Positions 60,992-64,000 of a stretch of DNA of 64,000 nt are shown here, piece by piece. Numbering within the stretch: position 1 is the first letter of the stretch; each line of letters starts with the position of its first letter. This DNA is from Ktedonobacteria bacterium brp13. GTDB taxonomy: Bacteria > Chloroflexota > Ktedonobacteria > Ktedonobacterales > Ktedonobacteraceae. The DNA lies in the NCBI GenBank assembly GCA_015099395.1, contig AP024096.1, forward strand, positions 8,783,485 through 8,847,484, written 5' to 3'. The notes under the pieces were generated by a model. That model was not told the origin of the DNA and did no database searches. It saw only the letters and a list, made by a program, of their open reading frames with translations. The position numbers and the translations under genes are program-made.

Positions 60992-61765
60992 ATGCAGCAG
61001 CCCCTCTCGCCGTCTCTCACAGCTTTCGCCCCGGCGGGTCATCCGTTGGTGCGAGTAGAGCATCTTTCGCGGGTGATCTCGACGCGTAGCCAGAAAACCG
61101 TTATTCTACGTGATGTAACTTTTAGCGTGCCTGAGCGATCTCTGTTCGCCATCAATGGCCCTTCTGGGAGTGGCAAATCTACCCTGCTCAATATGCTGAC
61201 AGGGGTTGATCGTCCAACCAGTGGGCGGGTGATCTTTGGCAATGAGGAACTAGGGGGACGCAGTGAGAATGCCCTCGCTCGCTGGCGTGGACAGCACGTC
61301 GGGGTCATCTTTCAGTTTTTCCAACTGGTGCCAACGCTGACGGCTGCGGAGAATGTCTTGCTGGCTCTTGAGTTAGGCAAAGGTGGTGGGTTACCAAAAC
61401 GAGACTGGCGGAAGCGCGCTCAGGAGTGCCTGGAAACGGTGGGGCTGAGTGCGTTTGCTCGTCGCTTGCCCAGCGAGCTTTCTGGTGGGCAACAGCAGCG
61501 GGTAGCCATTGCGCGGGCACTGGCGAATAATCCGCCGGTCTTGATTGCCGATGAGCCGACGGGCAACCTGGATTCGCGGATGGCGCACGAAGTGTTTGCT
61601 ACCCTTGCTGGTTTGACGCAGCAGGGGAAGACAGTCATTTATGTCACTCATGATCGTGAGTTAGCAGCCCGCGCTCAGGCTCGCATCGGTCTCCTCGATG
61701 GGTGCATTGTTGAGCAGCAGGGGGCAAACGCGCTGCTGGTCTCTTCCATGGAGGTAGGACGATGA
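60992..61765 (+). CDS. ABC transporter ATP-binding protein (MacB/LolD type)
   Basis: A 257-residue ATPase for a FtsX/MacB-like permease. Walker A GPSGSGKSTLLNML, Q-loop VGVIFQFFQLVPTLTA, signature LSGGQQQRVAIARAL, Walker B PVLIADEPTGNLDSR and H-loop VIYVTHDREL are all intact. The ATG at 60992 follows GGAAGG; a GTG at 60971 in frame would place the ribosome site inside the gene. Its stop overlaps the permease start (ATGA), so both subunits are produced together. Substrate could be a lipid, peptide or drug; it cannot be told from sequence. Confidence 0.95.
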   Translation: MQQPLSPSLTAFAPAGHPLVRVEHLSRVISTRSQKTVILRDVTFSVPERSLFAINGPSGSGKSTLLNMLTGVDRPTSGRVIFGNEELGGRSENALARWRGQHVGVIFQFFQLVPTLTAAENVLLALELGKGGGLPKRDWRKRAQECLETVGLSAFARRLPSELSGGQQQRVAIARALANNPPVLIADEPTGNLDSRMAHEVFATLAGLTQQGKTVIYVTHDRELAARAQARIGLLDGCIVEQQGANALLVSSMEVGR

Positions 61766-64000
61766 GTGCCAGACGGAAAAAATCGTTTGCTGATGTCACC
61801 AGACGCAAAGGCCGCACGTTTATGGTGGTTATGGGTATCTTTATCGGGGTCTTTGGTCTGACTGTGATCAACTTTACCCAGGCCACCATCTTCAATGCTT
61901 ATGCCTATAGCATGGGTTCGGCGGCGAATTATCCCGATGTCGATGTGGCAGTGGACAAACTGGTGCCCGCGCTTACCTCGGAACTTTCCGTAGTAGACAA
62001 TGTTCAGGCTCTCCAGATGCAGGCTGAGATAAACACCAGTTGGAATGTGGCATCCGCGCCCCAGGGCGGTTTTGGCATGGACATTCTCAGTTTTCCTGAT
62101 CTGCACCAGGTGGCAATCACCCCGTTTCAGTTGACCAGCGGACGGTATCCAGGAGTGGGTGAAATTGTGCTGGAATATGGGGATCAGCAATTGCAGAGGA
62201 TCGCTATCGGGGATACGGTCACGGTCAATACGAGTCAGGACGCGACGACCACACTTAAGGTGGTGGGTTTTGCCCGCACGCAGGGCCTGGCCAGTCCGGT
62301 CTCCACGCAAACAGCCAGAGGCTATGTCAGCATGGATGGCTTTCAACAGGCATTTGGCGCAACGGTCTCATCGCAGATTGGACCACAACTCCGTTACGCG
62401 GTCGCTTTCAAGGTGAAAAATACAAAGCTGGAGAGTTCTACGGCGACTGCGGTTGCCGCTGTGCTGAAAGCCAATGGGGTGGCGGTGAAAGGGATCTCAT
62501 ATCCAACACCTTTTAATACGGCTCTCCTCACGGTTCTGGGCGGAGTCTTTACCCTGTTGCGCTTGCTGGCAATGCTGGCAGTTCTCTTGAGTGGCATGTT
62601 GATCCTCAATACCATTCTCACCCTCGTGACTGAACAGACCCCGATGATAGGAACAATGAAAGCCCTTGGGGGAACCCGGGGCACCATTCTGCGCGGCTAC
62701 CTGGTTTCGGTGTGGATCTACAGCATTCTGGGGACATTGCCTGGGATCGCTCTGGGACTGGTGTTGGGCTATCCGCTGGGCTCTATCCTGGTCAATGATA
62801 TTGATCTCGGCCCATTTTCTGTGGACCCATGGATCGTCATCCTCAGCCTGGGGGTAGGCTTTGGCGTCCCTCTGCTGGCTGCCTTCATTCCGCTCTGGGT
62901 GGGTACCCGCATCACCGTGCGTGAGGCCTTCGCGGGCTATGGCATCACTTCCGGGCAGAGCCGGCGCCGGGTGCGCAGCTCGGGCGAGCGGATGGGCTTG
63001 CTTTCTCAGACAACCTGGCTGGGCCTGCGCGGCGTTTTTCGCAGGCGAGGACGGGCGATCTTGACCTTGCTGACGCTGACCCTGGCGGGGGCAACCTTCC
63101 TGACGGTCCAGACGACCAGTGCTTCCACCAATCAGATGATTGCTGATATTACGGCCAATAGCCACTATGACGTGCAAGCAGATGTCCCTCCCGACGGGAC
63201 GCAAGCGCAAACGCTCAGCTCACAGATCCAGGCGCTGACGAATGTCAAGCGCGTTGAGACCGCGACAGAAGTGCAGGGGCTCACTACCCAGTGGGGCAAG
63301 GTGGATATGAAGGGTTTTCAGGTGGACACCCAGATCTATCAACCGACTCTGCTGAGCGGGCGCTGGTTCACAGCCAACGATACCAACGCAGTGCTCATCA
63401 ATGAGCGGTTCGCACAGACGTCTGGTTTACAGGTTGGCCAGACCCTGCTGGTGTCGAATCTGACCCTGACGGTGATTGGCATCGTCCATCAACCGCAACA
63501 GGATTTGCAACGTGTCGGCGAGCTTAATACCACGAATGACGTAAGCAATCTACTGGGCACTTCAGATACAAATCTCGGGATTGTCACGGAACTCCTGGTG
63601 CAGGCCCGCGATAACTCAGCAGCAGATCTTGTTACGCTGGTCAACCAGATTGACCAGTTCTATCCCAACAACGGCCCAGGACAGTCCATAGGTGGATCTG
63701 GTCCTGTCATGACACATCAGGCGCTGGTTGCGCAACAGCAACAGGGTTTTTACGTCTTCTATGCTCTGTTATATAGCGTGGCGCTGATCGTCGGCAGTGT
63801 CGGCATCCTGGGACTGGCCAACGCCCTGGCCGCGTCGGTGCTGGAGAGGAAACGCGAGATCGGGATGGTGCGCTCGATGGGTGGGAGCGCCTTTCGGGTA
63901 GCTCAGATTTTCTGGGTGGAAGGCATGTCTCTGGGAGGTATCGCCTTGCTGTTGGGAGCGCTGGTAGGCATTCCTATGGCCTATGGATTTGTGCAATTAA
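61762..64000 (+). CDS. ABC transporter permease (FtsX/MacB type), partial
   Basis: Open to the window end, at least 746 codons. N-terminal membrane helix (RTFMVVMGIFIGVFGLTVIN), an extracytoplasmic MacB-like domain with SGRYPGVGEIVLEYGD, then FtsX segments (LLRLLAMLAVLLSGMLILNT, ILGTLPGIALGLVLGYPLGS). A second unit follows: helix RRGRAILTLLTLTLAGATFL, another periplasmic domain, and YSVALIVGSVGILGLANALA with EIGMVRSMGG. The two-unit layout is typical of the long permeases in Gram-positive-like bacteria and Chloroflexota. Coupled to the ATPase by ATGA. The C-terminal helix or helices lie beyond 64000. Confidence 0.93.
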   Translation, partial: MSARRKKSFADVTRRKGRTFMVVMGIFIGVFGLTVINFTQATIFNAYAYSMGSAANYPDVDVAVDKLVPALTSELSVVDNVQALQMQAEINTSWNVASAPQGGFGMDILSFPDLHQVAITPFQLTSGRYPGVGEIVLEYGDQQLQRIAIGDTVTVNTSQDATTTLKVVGFARTQGLASPVSTQTARGYVSMDGFQQAFGATVSSQIGPQLRYAVAFKVKNTKLESSTATAVAAVLKANGVAVKGISYPTPFNTALLTVLGGVFTLLRLLAMLAVLLSGMLILNTILTLVTEQTPMIGTMKALGGTRGTILRGYLVSVWIYSILGTLPGIALGLVLGYPLGSILVNDIDLGPFSVDPWIVILSLGVGFGVPLLAAFIPLWVGTRITVREAFAGYGITSGQSRRRVRSSGERMGLLSQTTWLGLRGVFRRRGRAILTLLTLTLAGATFLTVQTTSASTNQMIADITANSHYDVQADVPPDGTQAQTLSSQIQALTNVKRVETATEVQGLTTQWGKVDMKGFQVDTQIYQPTLLSGRWFTANDTNAVLINERFAQTSGLQVGQTLLVSNLTLTVIGIVHQPQQDLQRVGELNTTNDVSNLLGTSDTNLGIVTELLVQARDNSAADLVTLVNQIDQFYPNNGPGQSIGGSGPVMTHQALVAQQQQGFYVFYALLYSVALIVGSVGILGLANALAASVLERKREIGMVRSMGGSAFRVAQIFWVEGMSLGGIALLLGALVGIPMAYGFVQL

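Noticed and set aside
60512..61063. 183-residue minus-strand frame over the gene-poor region
   Set aside because: No plausible start site, runs into the ABC ATPase gene on the other strand and resembles no family.

Overview
The window looks like an accessory, transposon-rich stretch of a large bacterial genome of moderate GC content. The mix points to Chloroflexota, most likely a Ktedonobacteria-type genome. This rests on the abundance and variety of insertion sequences, a Trypco1 plus trypsin-STAND gene pair, Tn3-type transposons that carry tyrosine recombinases, and several small membrane proteins without clear relatives. The assignment is an inference from gene content; no rRNA or other phylogenetic marker is present.

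Layout. 1-3.7 kb: a frameshifted DDE transposase, a frameshifted short-chain dehydrogenase with a divergent LysR regulator, and IS6 and DUF4277 transposase remnants. 3.7-7.5 kb: a Trypco1 protein translationally coupled to a trypsin-STAND-TPR protein (a predicted conflict or defence pair), then a zinc-ribbon protein. 7.8-8.7 kb: relic of a TniB-type transposon with repeated end motifs. 10-15 kb: IS21 istB and a truncated istA split by a group II intron, a fragment of a second intron, a 329-bp MITE and an IS1-type transposase. 15-22 kb: small hypothetical genes, an EXORDIUM-like protein, an unexplained array of about fourteen copies of a short motif, and argC. 22-32 kb: a broken Tn3 transposase, a GIY-YIG protein, a serine beta-lactamase-family hydrolase, then a Tn3-family transposon with a five-copy recombination site, a tnpI-like recombinase, a full tnpA and a second tyrosine recombinase. 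32-46 kb: a RibD/DHFR-like reductase, a LexA-like relic, further tyrosine and serine recombinases, an aldo/keto reductase with an HxlR regulator, the second MITE copy, an M29 aminopeptidase, two small inverted-repeat elements, a HEAT-repeat protein, and a second tnpI with its recombination site. 47-50.5 kb: an IS630-type element and an IS66-type element with clear ends.

50.5-58.7 kb is the most unusual part. A Mu/TnsB-type DDE transposase and a TnsC/TniB-type AAA+ ATPase overlap. They are followed by two related proteins whose core resembles telomere resolvases (protelomerases). The first of these is interrupted near its 3' end by a 2.4-kb insertion sequence; removing it in silico restores the reading frame and places its stop codon directly against the start of the second. 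The four genes therefore appear to be one co-translated unit, which I interpret as a transposition module with telomere-resolvase-like accessory proteins. An MFS exporter follows, then a gene-poor stretch with palindromes, and a MacB/FtsX-type ABC transporter whose permease runs off the end of the window.

Few genes here are housekeeping: argC, the aminopeptidase, the two oxidoreductase-regulator pairs and the ABC transporter. Most of the sequence belongs to layered mobile elements, many broken by frameshift, truncation or later insertions.
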